Assembly: GCF_000743945.1 (NCBI RefSeq)
Contig: NZ_CP009238.1
Location: forward strand, 806,001 to 870,000
Direction of reading: 5' to 3'
Source: Basilea psittacipulmonis DSM 24701
GTDB taxonomy: Bacteria; Pseudomonadota; Gammaproteobacteria; Burkholderiales; Burkholderiaceae_B
Length of the DNA: 64,000 nt
The notes beneath the pieces were generated by a model, which had not been told where the DNA came from, did not search any database, and saw only the letters and a list, made by a program, of their open reading frames with translations. The position numbers and the translations under genes were made by a program. Numbering within the stretch: position 1 is the first letter of the stretch; each line of letters starts with the position of its first letter. Of the stretch, positions 55,737-64,000 are shown piece by piece.

Positions 55737-56600
55737 ATGAATAGTCCATTATTACAACTGGCAGCGGGTTGTATTATTTCTGGATTAGGTAGTTTGATGG
55801 TGGCTACCATTGATATGGGAATTTATGCGATTGCTTTTTGGCGTTTGTTTATCGCAGCGGTAATTTTTTTATTGATTATGTTATTTGGAAAATTTCCTTT
55901 CCCAAAATATAAACAAACGTTTTTTTATGCGGCATTGGCAGGAATTTTAGGAGCCGTCGATTTAATGCTTTGGCATGTCAGTATTCATGCGATTGGACCA
56001 GGTATTGCAACCTTATTAAATAGCTTGCAGGTGTTTTTTCTAGCTTTGATTGGCTTATTCTTTTTTAGAGAATCCCTGTCAAAAATCCAAACAATCAGTA
56101 TTTTAGTGGCTGTGGTGGGGATCGCCTTGGTGGTGTGGCCAGAAATAGGTTTGTCGCAAGAAATCACCTTAGGATTGGTTACAGGATTATTATCGGCATT
56201 AGCATTTGCCTTATCTATGCTGAGTATTAGAAGTGCGACAGTACAAGAAAAAATGCCCATCTTTGGGATTATGTTTTTGATAGATTTTGTGGGGATGTTG
56301 TTTACATTGCCTTTTGCTATTTATTTTGATGCACAGAGATTTTTCCCTGCCGTTTCGTTAGATTGGCTCAATATCTTAGCGTATGGGGCCGTTATGCAGT
56401 GTTTGGCATGGTTTTTAATTTCAAAATCAATTTCTCATGTTCGATTGGCGATTGTGGGTTTGTTGATGTTAGCACAGCCAACAACTGCTTTATTGGGCGA
56501 TGGTTTATTCTTGCACCGAGTGTTGGATAGCGTGCAATACGCAGGTATTTTGCTAACGATGGTGGCGATTTATTTTGGTTCAAAACGCCATGGAGCTTAA
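55737..56600 (+). CDS. EamA/DMT-family transporter
   Basis: Members of the drug/metabolite transporter superfamily are usually exporters of amino acids or other small metabolites. From the ATG at 55737 (AAAGG nine bases upstream) it has 287 residues with ten predicted helices in two EamA repeats. The FWRLFIAA segment and GIATLLNSLQVFFLALIG are shared with the convergent paralogue at 57209-58099. The substrate cannot be told. Confidence 0.88.
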   Translation: MNSPLLQLAAGCIISGLGSLMVATIDMGIYAIAFWRLFIAAVIFLLIMLFGKFPFPKYKQTFFYAALAGILGAVDLMLWHVSIHAIGPGIATLLNSLQVFFLALIGLFFFRESLSKIQTISILVAVVGIALVVWPEIGLSQEITLGLVTGLLSALAFALSMLSIRSATVQEKMPIFGIMFLIDFVGMLFTLPFAIYFDAQRFFPAVSLDWLNILAYGAVMQCLAWFLISKSISHVRLAIVGLLMLAQPTTALLGDGLFLHRVLDSVQYAGILLTMVAIYFGSKRHGA

Positions 56601-56608
56601 TTTTTGAG

Positions 56609-57118
56609 TGACATGGTAGGTAGTGCTGAAATCAAGTCAGGAAGCGGATGTGGAGTGATGATGTGGGTGTTATCGTTAAAGCTCATCATATCTGATAAAT
56701 GAAAATCTATTTTAAATGATGGCGTGGATGGAGCTAAAACCCAGTCAGGAAGCGGATGTAGGGTGATGATGAGGGTGTCATCGTTAAAGTCCATCATATC
56801 TGATAAATGAAAATCTATTTTAAATGATGACGTGGGTGGGGCTGAAACTCAGTCAGGAAGCGGGTGTAAAGTGATGATGTGGGTGTTATTGTTAAAGTCC
56901 ATCATATCTGATAAATGAAAGTTTATTTTAAATGATGGCGTGGGTGGGGCTGAAACCCAGTCAGGAAGCGGATGTAAAGTGATGATGTGGGTGTTATTGT
57001 TAAAGTCCATCATATCTGATAAATGAAAGTTTATTTTAAATGATGGCGTGGGTGGGGCTGAAACCCAGTCAGGAAGCGGATGTAGGGTGATGGTGTGGGT
57101 GTCTTTGTTAAAGGATGT
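56609..57118. repeat. 108-bp tandem repeat, about 4.7 copies
   Basis: TCAGGAAGCGG recurs at 56637, 56745, 56853, 56961 and 57069, exactly 108 bases apart each time. The array fills most of the gap between two convergent EamA genes. Because 108 is a multiple of three, a minus-strand frame repeats a 36-residue unit (MMDFNNNTHIITLHPLPDW...), broken by a TGA in the third copy. Each unit can form a CCATCAT/ATGATGG stem. The 90 bases after it show nothing. Confidence 0.93.
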
Positions 57119-57208
57119 TATGAGTTTAATAAGGTATATTGGTGCGACGATAAGTTATGAATAAAAAGTAATGCCTATCGTGTCTTGATAGGCGAAGCGA
57201 AAAATATA

Positions 57209-58099
57209 TTAGGTATGCCTGATTCGTTTCGCCATGGTGCCTGCGTAAATGGCGATAAGGGTTAATATTACGCCAATGCCTTGCAGTAAGGTAATCTCTT
57301 TGGAAAATACCAGAATATCGAAAAAGATTGCGGCAACGGGTTCTCCCAGCATAACCAGTCCAGTAATCGCTAAACTAACTTTTGAAATTGCGTAACTGAT
57401 TGTTCCCCAAGCTAAACACTGCATTACCGCCCCATAACTGATAACAAGCAAAATATCTCGATAGGAATGAGGAAAGAATTTTTCAGCATCAAACAATAGG
57501 CCAAACGGCAGGATAACAAGCGATCCCGCTAAACAGAGGATCATCATTAAGGGCACAACATGAACGGTTTCGACTTCATGTGCTTTGCGAACAAAAGTCA
57601 TAGAACAAGCAAATAAGGCACCAGAAACAATCCCTGAAATAAAGCCCCATGTAGCATTTGAATTGATGTGAAACTCAGGACTGGCGATTAATGCGACTCC
57701 AATAATGGCCAAAAATAAACTTAAAATCTGTATGCGATTCAGACGCTCATGAAAGCAAACATATCCGATAAAGGCCAAGAAAAAGACTTGTAAACTATTT
57801 AATAGGGTAGAGAGTCCAGGCCCAATAGCATACACGCTTTCGTGCCATAACGCTAAATCAACGCTTAAACAGATGCCAGACAGTGAACAATACAAAATCG
57901 TACGGTTTTTTTGAGGAAAATGTTTTTTGAAATAAAAGGCAATTGGAATAAAAATCAAGGCAGCAATAAACATCCGCCAAAATGCGATGGCGTAAGGGCC
58001 GACTTTTACCACGGCGACAATTAAACTACCTGATCCAAAAAGAATGCAAGCGATGATAAGTAAAATGACGGCAGAAACCGATGTTTTCTGAGTGTTCAA
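57209..58099 (-). CDS. EamA/DMT-family transporter, paralogue
   Basis: The 296 residues form ten predicted membrane helices in two EamA repeats. It is clearly related to the plus-strand EamA protein nearby: YAIAFWRMFIAALIF, LSTLLNSLQVFFLAFIGY and YGAVMQCLAW have close matches there. The two genes face each other across the 108-bp array, as expected from an inverted duplication that has since diverged. It is probably a small-metabolite exporter; the substrate is unknown. Confidence 0.88.
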   Translation of the reverse strand: MNTQKTSVSAVILLIIACILFGSGSLIVAVVKVGPYAIAFWRMFIAALIFIPIAFYFKKHFPQKNRTILYCSLSGICLSVDLALWHESVYAIGPGLSTLLNSLQVFFLAFIGYVCFHERLNRIQILSLFLAIIGVALIASPEFHINSNATWGFISGIVSGALFACSMTFVRKAHEVETVHVVPLMMILCLAGSLVILPFGLLFDAEKFFPHSYRDILLVISYGAVMQCLAWGTISYAISKVSLAITGLVMLGEPVAAIFFDILVFSKEITLLQGIGVILTLIAIYAGTMAKRIRHT

Positions 58100-58306
58100 A
58101 ATGTCTCCTTTTGATGCCTTGAGCTGGCTAATTTAGGCTTTTTAAATAGGATCAAAATCTTAATTTTATTTAATGATAAACATATCATGCGTTTTCGTAA
58201 ACTTCAAGTGCTTTGATAAGTGACGAAAGATTCATAAAACATGGATAAAACATGGATACGAAGATATTTGATAAAAGAAGAAATAAGTTGGTTATAAGAC
58301 GTTAAA

Positions 58307-58315
58307 GGGGGGGGG
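58307..58315. repeat. G9 homopolymer tract
   Basis: Nine consecutive G residues lie in the 316-base gap between the antiporter gene and the minus-strand EamA gene, about 210 bases upstream of the latter's start codon. Such tracts are prone to slippage. Apart from this and the terminator at 58371-58407, the gap shows nothing recognisable. Confidence 0.8.
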
Positions 58316-58370
58316 TGAAAGGCTGTGGACAAGCTGATGTTGTCATGCTGGGAGTGGTGTACGTTGAAGT

Positions 58371-58407
58371 AAAAAACCGATCTGAAGCTTGTTAGTTCAG
58401 ATCGGTT
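58371..58407 (-). terminator. intrinsic terminator of the antiporter gene
   Basis: A perfect 12-bp stem (58375-58386 with 58396-58407) with a 9-base loop; on the minus strand it is followed by T residues (complement of 58371-58376). Confidence 0.92.
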
Positions 58408-58415
58408 GGTGTAGC

Positions 58416-59777
58416 TTATAAGCACATCGCAGCAATCCAGCCGAATATAAGCAATGGAATATTGTAGTGGATGAATGTTGGGATGACGGAGTCTTTAATA
58501 TGATCGTGCTGACCATCTGCATTAAGACCAGAGGTTGGACCCAAGGTGGAGTCAGAAGCAGGAGAACCCGCATCGCCCAAGGCAGCCGCCACACCGACGA
58601 TCGAAACAGTCGCTAATGGCGAAAAACCCACGCTAATACAAATAGGAACGTAAATGGCTGTAATAATAGGAACGGTAGAGAATGATGAGCCAATTCCCAT
58701 GGTGATGATTAAACCAACGAGTAGCATTAAAAATGCTGCTAATCCTTTGCTTGCATAAATACTTTGACTAAAGGAATCAACTAATTCAGGGATGCCACCT
58801 GTTGCCTTAATAACCGCGGCATAACCAGATGCAGCAATCATCACAAATCCAATCATCGCCATCAGTTTGAGGCCTTGTTGCATGATGTCTGTGCTGTCTT
58901 TAAGTTTGTAAATGCCACATACACCAAAAATAACCAATCCCACTAAACCCGCAATAATAGTGGAGTCAACAATAAGTTGAAGTGCAAACGTTACGATGAT
59001 GGCAAGAATGCTTACGATGATATGAAACGGATTGATTTGGAGGATACGTTCAGCAATATCATCTGCTGTAGGTTCTTGAACATCGGCATAAATTCTAGGT
59101 TTGCGATAAGAAATAAATACGGCACATAGAAGACCTAAAATCATTCCGATCACTGGAATTACCATACCGTAAGAAACTTGTGAAACAGTGGTCACGAAAG
59201 GGTGCTCCAGTGTTGCGGCCGCTTCATTAATGTTTTTAACCAAAATGCTTTCAATAAAAATCTTACCAAAACCAATAGGCAGTAACATATACGTCGCTGT
59301 TAGACCGAATGTCAGTACGCAAGCAATGGCACGACGGTCCATTTTTAGGTAATTAAAAATGCTTAATAGGGGTGGAATAACAATGGGAATGAACGCAATA
59401 TGCACCGGTAGAATGTTTTGAGAAGAAATGGAAAACAATAAAATCACGGTGATTAAAGAACATTTAACCCATAACATCACTTTTGAGTTAGGTGCTTTAC
59501 CTAGGCCTTTGATGATTTTGTAAGCTAATAAATCGGTAATGCCTGAACGTGAAATAGCCACTGCAAAAGCACCTAAAATAGCGTAGTTCATGGCAACCGT
59601 TGCTCCGCCGCCTAAACCACTGGTAAACGTTTCAATAGTTTTGCTGGTTCCTAATCCCCCTAATAAACCTGCAACGAGTGCAGCAATAATGAGCGATAGG
59701 ATAACGTTAATACGCAGCACACTCAGTACCAGTAGCACGATAACAGACAGTGTTACCTCGTTTGTAAGTAATGACAT
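58416..59777 (-). CDS. Na+/H+ antiporter-family carrier (YuiF-like)
   Basis: The 453 residues contain about twelve hydrophobic segments and the family features NAILGAFAVAISRSG-like, SSQNILPVHIAFIPIVIPPLL and LGDAGSPASDSTLGPTSGLNADGQHDHI. This is the ArsB/NhaC-related Na+/H+ antiporter group that includes B. subtilis YuiF; some members are believed to move amino acids such as histidine. The substrate cannot be fixed from the sequence. It is a single gene with its own terminator. Confidence 0.8.
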   Translation of the reverse strand: MSLLTNEVTLSVIVLLVLSVLRINVILSLIIAALVAGLLGGLGTSKTIETFTSGLGGGATVAMNYAILGAFAVAISRSGITDLLAYKIIKGLGKAPNSKVMLWVKCSLITVILLFSISSQNILPVHIAFIPIVIPPLLSIFNYLKMDRRAIACVLTFGLTATYMLLPIGFGKIFIESILVKNINEAAATLEHPFVTTVSQVSYGMVIPVIGMILGLLCAVFISYRKPRIYADVQEPTADDIAERILQINPFHIIVSILAIIVTFALQLIVDSTIIAGLVGLVIFGVCGIYKLKDSTDIMQQGLKLMAMIGFVMIAASGYAAVIKATGGIPELVDSFSQSIYASKGLAAFLMLLVGLIITMGIGSSFSTVPIITAIYVPICISVGFSPLATVSIVGVAAALGDAGSPASDSTLGPTSGLNADGQHDHIKDSVIPTFIHYNIPLLIFGWIAAMCL

Positions 59778-59896
59778 AATTTTCCTTTGGTCTTGAAAAA
59801 GACAGTGTATTCGAGCAAAGTGTCGATCGCTCAGATATTCAGAGATAGATCGACACTACAGTATTATGGTGAAAAAAAATAATAAAAGCAAATAAA

Positions 59897-61693
59897 TTAC
59901 TTTTTGCTAGACTTTTTTGTAGTCATAACGTCAATTTTTTTGGCTAGGGCCTGAATACGGCACTGAGGCTGTGTGTAAGTGGTGAACGTCAGTTTAAATT
60001 CACGCAGTTCATCGCGTCTAAATGCATGAACCATTGCCGTATCGCCTTTTTGATAACGTTGTAGGATTTTGTCTAATGATTTGACACGAATGCCGTCTAT
60101 CGCCACAAGTGTATCGCCAGCACTTAATCCTGCACGATGAGCGTCAGAGTGCTCTAAAACAGATTGGATAACGCAATCGTTTTGAGTTTGGTAGGTGATG
60201 CCGATATTGACTTGAGTAGGCTGATCATCCCATGATAGCTTGAGTTGATGGGGTTTTAAAAACTTGTTATAGGGGAGATCTTTGGTGCCATAAACATAAT
60301 GATCAAGGAATTTATGAATCTTAACGCCCGTGACATGATAAACAATATCGGCAAATTCATCTTCGGTCAATCCTTTTGCATCGCCTGTGAAGAAGTTTTG
60401 GCCAAAGGTTTGCCATAAGTGACGCATCACATCGTCAAGGCTGTACGCACTATTGGTTTGGATAAATAAATCCAATAACCAAGCCACGACGGCACCTTTA
60501 GTGTAGTAACTAATGAGGCTGTTGCGAGCGTTTTCATCTTGTTTGTAATACTTGGTCCATGCATCAAAAGAACTCTCTGCCAAAGACATCTTGTAACGAC
60601 CTGGCGTTTGTTCGATATATTGGATATTTTTTTGCATCAGTTGATGGTATTGCGATTGACTGATTAAGCCTGTTCGGTAGAGGATTAAATCATCATAATA
60701 GCTTGTGAATCCCTCAAAAATCCACAATAACCGAGTATGATTTTCTTTTTGTAACTGGTAAGGGACAAACGCTTGAGGTTTGATGCGTTTAACATGCCAT
60801 GTATGGAAATATTCATGGCTGACTAACCCCAAAAATTTAATGTAATCTGCAGAGGTCTCTTTTTGGCCTTTTACGGGTAAATCATAACGAGAAGCTAGTA
60901 AGGCAGTACTACTTCGATGTTCTAAGCCGCCATAATCATTGCCTGTCACAAAGGTAATAAACAAGTAACGGTCACTTACATCTAAGAAAGGTGCTTTTTT
61001 GTGTTGTGGATCAAAAAAAGCTATTTCGTATTCACAGATTTTTTTGCAATCGTCAGCGATGCGTTTAAGATCCAAATTAGGTACGATGCCAGAGAATACC
61101 ATTTCATGTAAAACACCATGTGCTTTAAAGCGGATGTAATGGGGCGTGCCCAGTTCAACGGGGTGATCGATCAGATCATCGTAATGGCGAGCTTGATACA
61201 TACCAAAGTGATGTCGTTTGGCTTTTTTAGGGTGTTTGGATGCCTCTGGTAGGGTGGTGTAAACTTTCCAATCCTTATGTTCTTCGGGTGCTTGAATGTG
61301 AACCCAACACGGTTCTTGTTCTTTGCCATCAACCGCCAAAAATACGCTACTTCCATTGAAAAAGCCTCGTTTTTCATCCAGATAAGCTGAACGAATGGAG
61401 GTATCACAAGCATAGACCGTATAGGAAATTTTTATGTGATCGGCACCTAATGTCGTGACGGCCCAAGTATGGCTGTTTAACTTTTCAATCTTTAGTTTTT
61501 TTTCAGTCTTATCCAAAGAAACTGCTTCAATATGCTCAATGTGTTTGGAAAAATCACGGATCATATAAGAACCAGGGATCCAAGCGGGCAGTTTGAGTAA
61601 TTGTTCACGCGGATCGGGGTGGTGAATGTCTAACTGAATATGAAAACGGTGACCCGCTAAATCAATAGGCTTAATGGTATAAATAAGATTCAT
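59897..61693 (-). CDS. M61 family glycyl aminopeptidase with PDZ domain
   Basis: M61 peptidases are zinc aminopeptidases that prefer N-terminal Gly or Ala. From the ATG at 61693 (AAAGGAATATC upstream) it has 598 residues. The zinc site is HEYFH (His293, Glu294, His297) in VSHEYFHTWHVKRIKP, with the downstream Glu in LWIFEGFTSYYDD. A PDZ domain (about 495-575, HRAGLSAGDTLVAIDGI) closes the protein. A longer frame 15 codons upstream lacks a ribosome binding site. No signal peptide is visible. Confidence 0.92.
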   Translation of the reverse strand: MNLIYTIKPIDLAGHRFHIQLDIHHPDPREQLLKLPAWIPGSYMIRDFSKHIEHIEAVSLDKTEKKLKIEKLNSHTWAVTTLGADHIKISYTVYACDTSIRSAYLDEKRGFFNGSSVFLAVDGKEQEPCWVHIQAPEEHKDWKVYTTLPEASKHPKKAKRHHFGMYQARHYDDLIDHPVELGTPHYIRFKAHGVLHEMVFSGIVPNLDLKRIADDCKKICEYEIAFFDPQHKKAPFLDVSDRYLFITFVTGNDYGGLEHRSSTALLASRYDLPVKGQKETSADYIKFLGLVSHEYFHTWHVKRIKPQAFVPYQLQKENHTRLLWIFEGFTSYYDDLILYRTGLISQSQYHQLMQKNIQYIEQTPGRYKMSLAESSFDAWTKYYKQDENARNSLISYYTKGAVVAWLLDLFIQTNSAYSLDDVMRHLWQTFGQNFFTGDAKGLTEDEFADIVYHVTGVKIHKFLDHYVYGTKDLPYNKFLKPHQLKLSWDDQPTQVNIGITYQTQNDCVIQSVLEHSDAHRAGLSAGDTLVAIDGIRVKSLDKILQRYQKGDTAMVHAFRRDELREFKLTFTTYTQPQCRIQALAKKIDVMTTKKSSKK

Positions 61694-61834
61694 GATATTC
61701 CTTTGTGGGGTGTTTTTATTTATTGCTATTTTTCTCAAATGCTTAGTATTTTAGCCTAAAGTGACTTGTAAAATAAGTTATCTAACTGTATTTTGCTTTG
61801 TGTGGGAAATATCTGACGAAATCATAAATTTTGT

Positions 61835-61863
61835 TTGCCATTTAAAGAAACATCATATAAAAT
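61835..61863 (+). promoter_or_regulatory. promoter of the atp operon
   Basis: TTGCCA (61835-61840) and TAAAAT (61858-61863) are 17 bases apart. Transcription would start near 61870, about 70 bases before atpI. Confidence 0.7.
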
Positions 61864-61940
61864 TAACACGCTTGGTTCATATCATATCAAGTGATGAGAT
61901 AAGCAGAAATACAGAGGGGTGGTAGATAGGAGTCGCTAGT

Positions 61941-62339
61941 GTGATGCAGATAAGTGAAGCTGATCAGAGAATGATTAAAAAACGTTCGATTCATCAGCTC
62001 AGAACATTAGTGATAGCACAGTGTCTGTTGCTACTAGTTGCCAGTCTTTTTTGTGGGATATTTTTCGGTTTAAATGCAGGTTTATCAGCCTTAGCGGGCG
62101 GCATAACATGTTTAATTCCTACTTGTCTTTTTGTGGCTCATTTATTACTTAAAATGCAACTAAAAAATCAGCTGAATGTGTTCGGTATCTTTTTTAGTGA
62201 AGCAGGTAAGATAATGTTAACCTTGATAATGATGGCATTGATGATTAAATATGCTAGAGATGTGTTGGTATTTCCTGCATTTGTTTTTGGTATAATCGTT
62301 GTGCTAAAAGCGTATTTGCTTGCCTTGCTGAAGGCGTAG
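61941..62339 (+). CDS. atpI: ATP synthase subunit I
   Basis: AtpI is a small membrane protein thought to help assemble the c-ring. The 132 residues have four predicted membrane helices, including GLNAGLSALAGGITCLIPTCLF. AGGAG (61928-61932) is eight bases before the GTG at 61941 and 11 before the ATG at 61944; I take the GTG but the ATG is possible. It leads the atp operon in the usual order. Confidence 0.9.
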   Translation: MMQISEADQRMIKKRSIHQLRTLVIAQCLLLLVASLFCGIFFGLNAGLSALAGGITCLIPTCLFVAHLLLKMQLKNQLNVFGIFFSEAGKIMLTLIMMALMIKYARDVLVFPAFVFGIIVVLKAYLLALLKA

Positions 62340-62366
62340 TTTGTTAATAATTTTGGAGTAAGCATA

Positions 62367-63257
62367 ATGGCCACAGAAGCCTCTGTTAACCCAGCATCAG
62401 AATATATTACCCACCACTTGGTGCATTTTAATAATTTTGGCGAGAAACAAGCGAATATCGCTGATTTTAGCTATATTAACTACGATTCTATTTTTTGGTC
62501 TTTGTTTTTAGGCCTAATCGTTGTCTTTCTTTTATGGTTGGCAGCACGTAAAGCGACGGCAGGTAAGCCAGGTCGTTTCCAAGCTGCTGTTGAGATGGTT
62601 GTGGATATGGTTAGCGAACAAGCTAAAGGCATTATCCATAATGAACAGTCTCGTAAATTCATGGTGCCGTTAGCTTTGACGGTCTTTCTTTGGGTAATCT
62701 TTATGAATACGATGGACTTGTTGCCAGTAGATTTACCTGGCCAAGTGTTCTCGTGGGTAGGTTTGGCAGGTGATCACCATCATCGCGGTCCTTTGTACTA
62801 CCATCGTATTTTACCGACAGCTGATTTAAATATTCCGCTTGGCATGTCTTTGGGTGTATTGTTGATATCGATTTACTATGGTATTAAGATTAAACATCCA
62901 GGTGGTTTTGTGAAAGAATTGTTTACAGCACCGTTCCATGCTCATAGTGCAGTAGGCGTAATCTTATTAGCACCTGCTAACTTTTTGATGAATTTAGTTG
63001 AATATTTTGCCAAAACAGTTTCCTTAGCGATGCGACTTTTTGGTAATATGTTTGCAGGTGAATTGGTCTTTATGCTGATTGCTTTAATGGGCGGTGCATG
63101 GTCTGGATTGAATGCGTTGAGTTTAAGCTTAGGCATTGGACAAGTTATTGCAGGTTCTGTGTGGGCGATTTTCCATATTATGATTATTGTCTTACAGGCC
63201 TTTATCTTCATGATGCTGACTCTGGTATATGTGGGTCAGGCTCACGAAGGGCATTAG
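62367..63257 (+). CDS. atpB: ATP synthase subunit a
   Basis: Subunit a forms the proton half-channels next to the c-ring. The 296 residues have five or six membrane helices. The essential arginine is in [16 protein letters not shown]; the C-terminal helix ends [17 protein letters not shown] lies upstream of the ATG. The N-terminus is of the longer, E. coli-like type. Confidence 0.97.
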   Translation: MATEASVNPASEYITHHLVHFNNFGEKQANIADFSYINYDSIFWSLFLGLIVVFLLWLAARKATAGKPGRFQAAVEMVVDMVSEQAKGIIHNEQSRKFMVPLALTVFLWVIFMNTMDLLPVDLPGQVFSWVGLAGDHHHRGPLYYHRILPTADLNIPLGMSLGVLLISIYYGIKIKHPGGFVKELFTAPFHAHSAVGVILLAPANFLMNLVEYFAKTVSLAMRLFGNMFAGELVFMLIALMGGAWSGLNALSLSLGIGQVIAGSVWAIFHIMIIVLQAFIFMMLTLVYVGQAHEGH

Positions 63258-63264
63258 AATTGAG

Positions 63265-63297
63265 TGTGACGGTTGATCAAAGTGGTCAGTCGTCACA
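63265..63297 (+). other. hairpin between atpB and atpE
   Basis: TGTGACG (63265-63271) pairs with CGTCACA (63291-63297), and an inner TGATC/GGTCA pair (one G-U) extends it to twelve pairs. No T-tract follows. Such structures between atp genes can slow decay or processing and help reach the high atpE output needed for the c-ring. Confidence 0.6.
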
Positions 63298-63338
63298 TTT
63301 AATATATGAGTAGTAATACTCGATCCATCTTTAATTAA

Positions 63339-63593
<255 letters not shown>

Positions 63594-63744
63594 TTTCTGA
63601 CTTTCAATCAGAGTTTTCTTCGTTCAACTGAATGGTAAGTGAACCAGATGGGAAGACCCTGTCAAGCTGGCAGGGTCAGAAAGCCAGAAGGTTCAAAGTT
63701 GTTCATAGTTTGTAAAAACTATTTTTAATTATAGGGAAACGACC
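63594..63744 (+). other. structured RNA region between atpE and atpF
   Basis: Nested helices are visible: CAACT/AGTTG (63625-63629 with 63697-63701), TGAACC/GGTTCA (63640-63645 with 63690-63695) and GACCCTG/CAGGGTC (63655-63661 with 63671-63677). An alternative long pairing TTTCTGAC/GTCAGAAA joins 63594-63601 with 63675-63682. The 151-base gap is long for an atp operon and has no open frame. Confidence 0.55.
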
Positions 63745-64000
63745 GTGAATTTAAACGCGACGCTCATTTTCCAGATGATTGTGTTCTTCGTCTTAACGTG
63801 GTTTACCGTTAAATTTGTGTGGCCACCGTTAGTGAAAGCCATTGACGAACGTCGTCAGAAAATTGCTGACGGCTTAGCTGCGGCAGAACAAGGCAAAGAG
63901 GATTTGGCAAAGGCTGAAGAACGTGTTCGTCTGATTGAAGCTACAGCTAAACAAGAGACACAAGCTCGTTTAGGTGATGCAGAAAAACAAGCTACTTCTA
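63745..64000 (+). CDS. atpF: ATP synthase subunit b, N-terminal part
   Basis: Subunit b is the peripheral stalk that holds F1 against rotation. The frame starts with GTG at 63745 (AGGGAAA upstream) and runs off the window after 85 codons. It encodes the single N-terminal membrane helix (about 5-25) and the start of the charged dimerising helix ([19 protein letters not shown]). The gene order atpI-atpB-atpE-atpF is standard. Confidence 0.95.
   Translation, partial: MNLNATLIFQMIVFFVLTWFTVKFVWPPLVKAIDERRQKIADGLAAAEQGKEDLAKAEERVRLIEATAKQETQARLGDAEKQATS

Noticed and set aside
56597..56797. 66-residue minus-strand gene
   Set aside because: It is the end of the 108-bp array read in frame; copies carry a stop and no start signal is visible.

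Overview
The window is a compact, AT-rich bacterial chromosome segment. Gene content and order point to a low-GC betaproteobacterium of the Burkholderiales, most likely an Alcaligenaceae relative (Taylorella-, Pelistega- or Basilea-like). The pointers are priB between rpsF and rpsR, a run of Rieske oxygenase-xseB-ispA-dxs-folE2, a permease-free EIIA-HPr-EI set, and lolC/lolD beside recJ. This placement is inference; no database was searched. I saw no rRNA, tRNA, insertion sequence, prophage or CRISPR array.

Layout. 1-10.4 kb: end of a YhdP/AsmA-like gene, a small membrane protein, the proteostasis block tig-clpP-clpX-lon, then thrS-infC. Lon sits behind a near-consensus heat-shock (sigma-32) promoter and ends in four 25-residue Lys/Ala/Ser/Thr repeats resembling histone H1. 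thrS follows what looks like a complete threonine attenuator: a nine-codon leader peptide with three Thr codons, competing RNA pairings and an intrinsic terminator. infC probably starts at a rare ATC codon. 10.4-15 kb: regulatory PTS genes (EIIA, HPr, EI), a decayed coding remnant, a tandem repeat array and gdhA. 15-25 kb: an unrecognised membrane protein, a sulfurtransferase, a Rieske oxygenase, xseB-ispA-dxs, folE2 and rpsF-priB-rpsR-rplI. 25-33 kb: ycjX-ycjF, then ugpBAEC on the minus strand behind a good Pho box, and proC. 33-39.5 kb: a minus-strand run FixL-like kinase, FixJ-like regulator, folD, prlC, SCO1. 39.6-46 kb: an OmpR-type regulator and TctE-like kinase, kup, corA, a small membrane protein and a MetI-like sulfur enzyme. 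46-55.5 kb: recJ, a hypothetical gene, lolC-lolD, then a tandem glycine riboswitch with gcvT-gcvH-gcvP. 55.5-64 kb: two convergent paralogous EamA exporters around a 108-bp repeat array, an antiporter-family carrier, an M61 peptidase, and the start of the ATP synthase operon (atpI, atpB, atpE, partial atpF).

A recurring feature is tandem repeats with long units (about 62 to 120 bp): six intergenic arrays plus the 75-bp array inside lon. Short pieces of some are shared between distant gaps. The most notable candidates are the thrS attenuator, the histone-like tail on Lon, the repeat family with its coding-like remnant, the Pho box of ugpB, a palindromic operator at the Rieske gene, and structured RNA between atpE and atpF.
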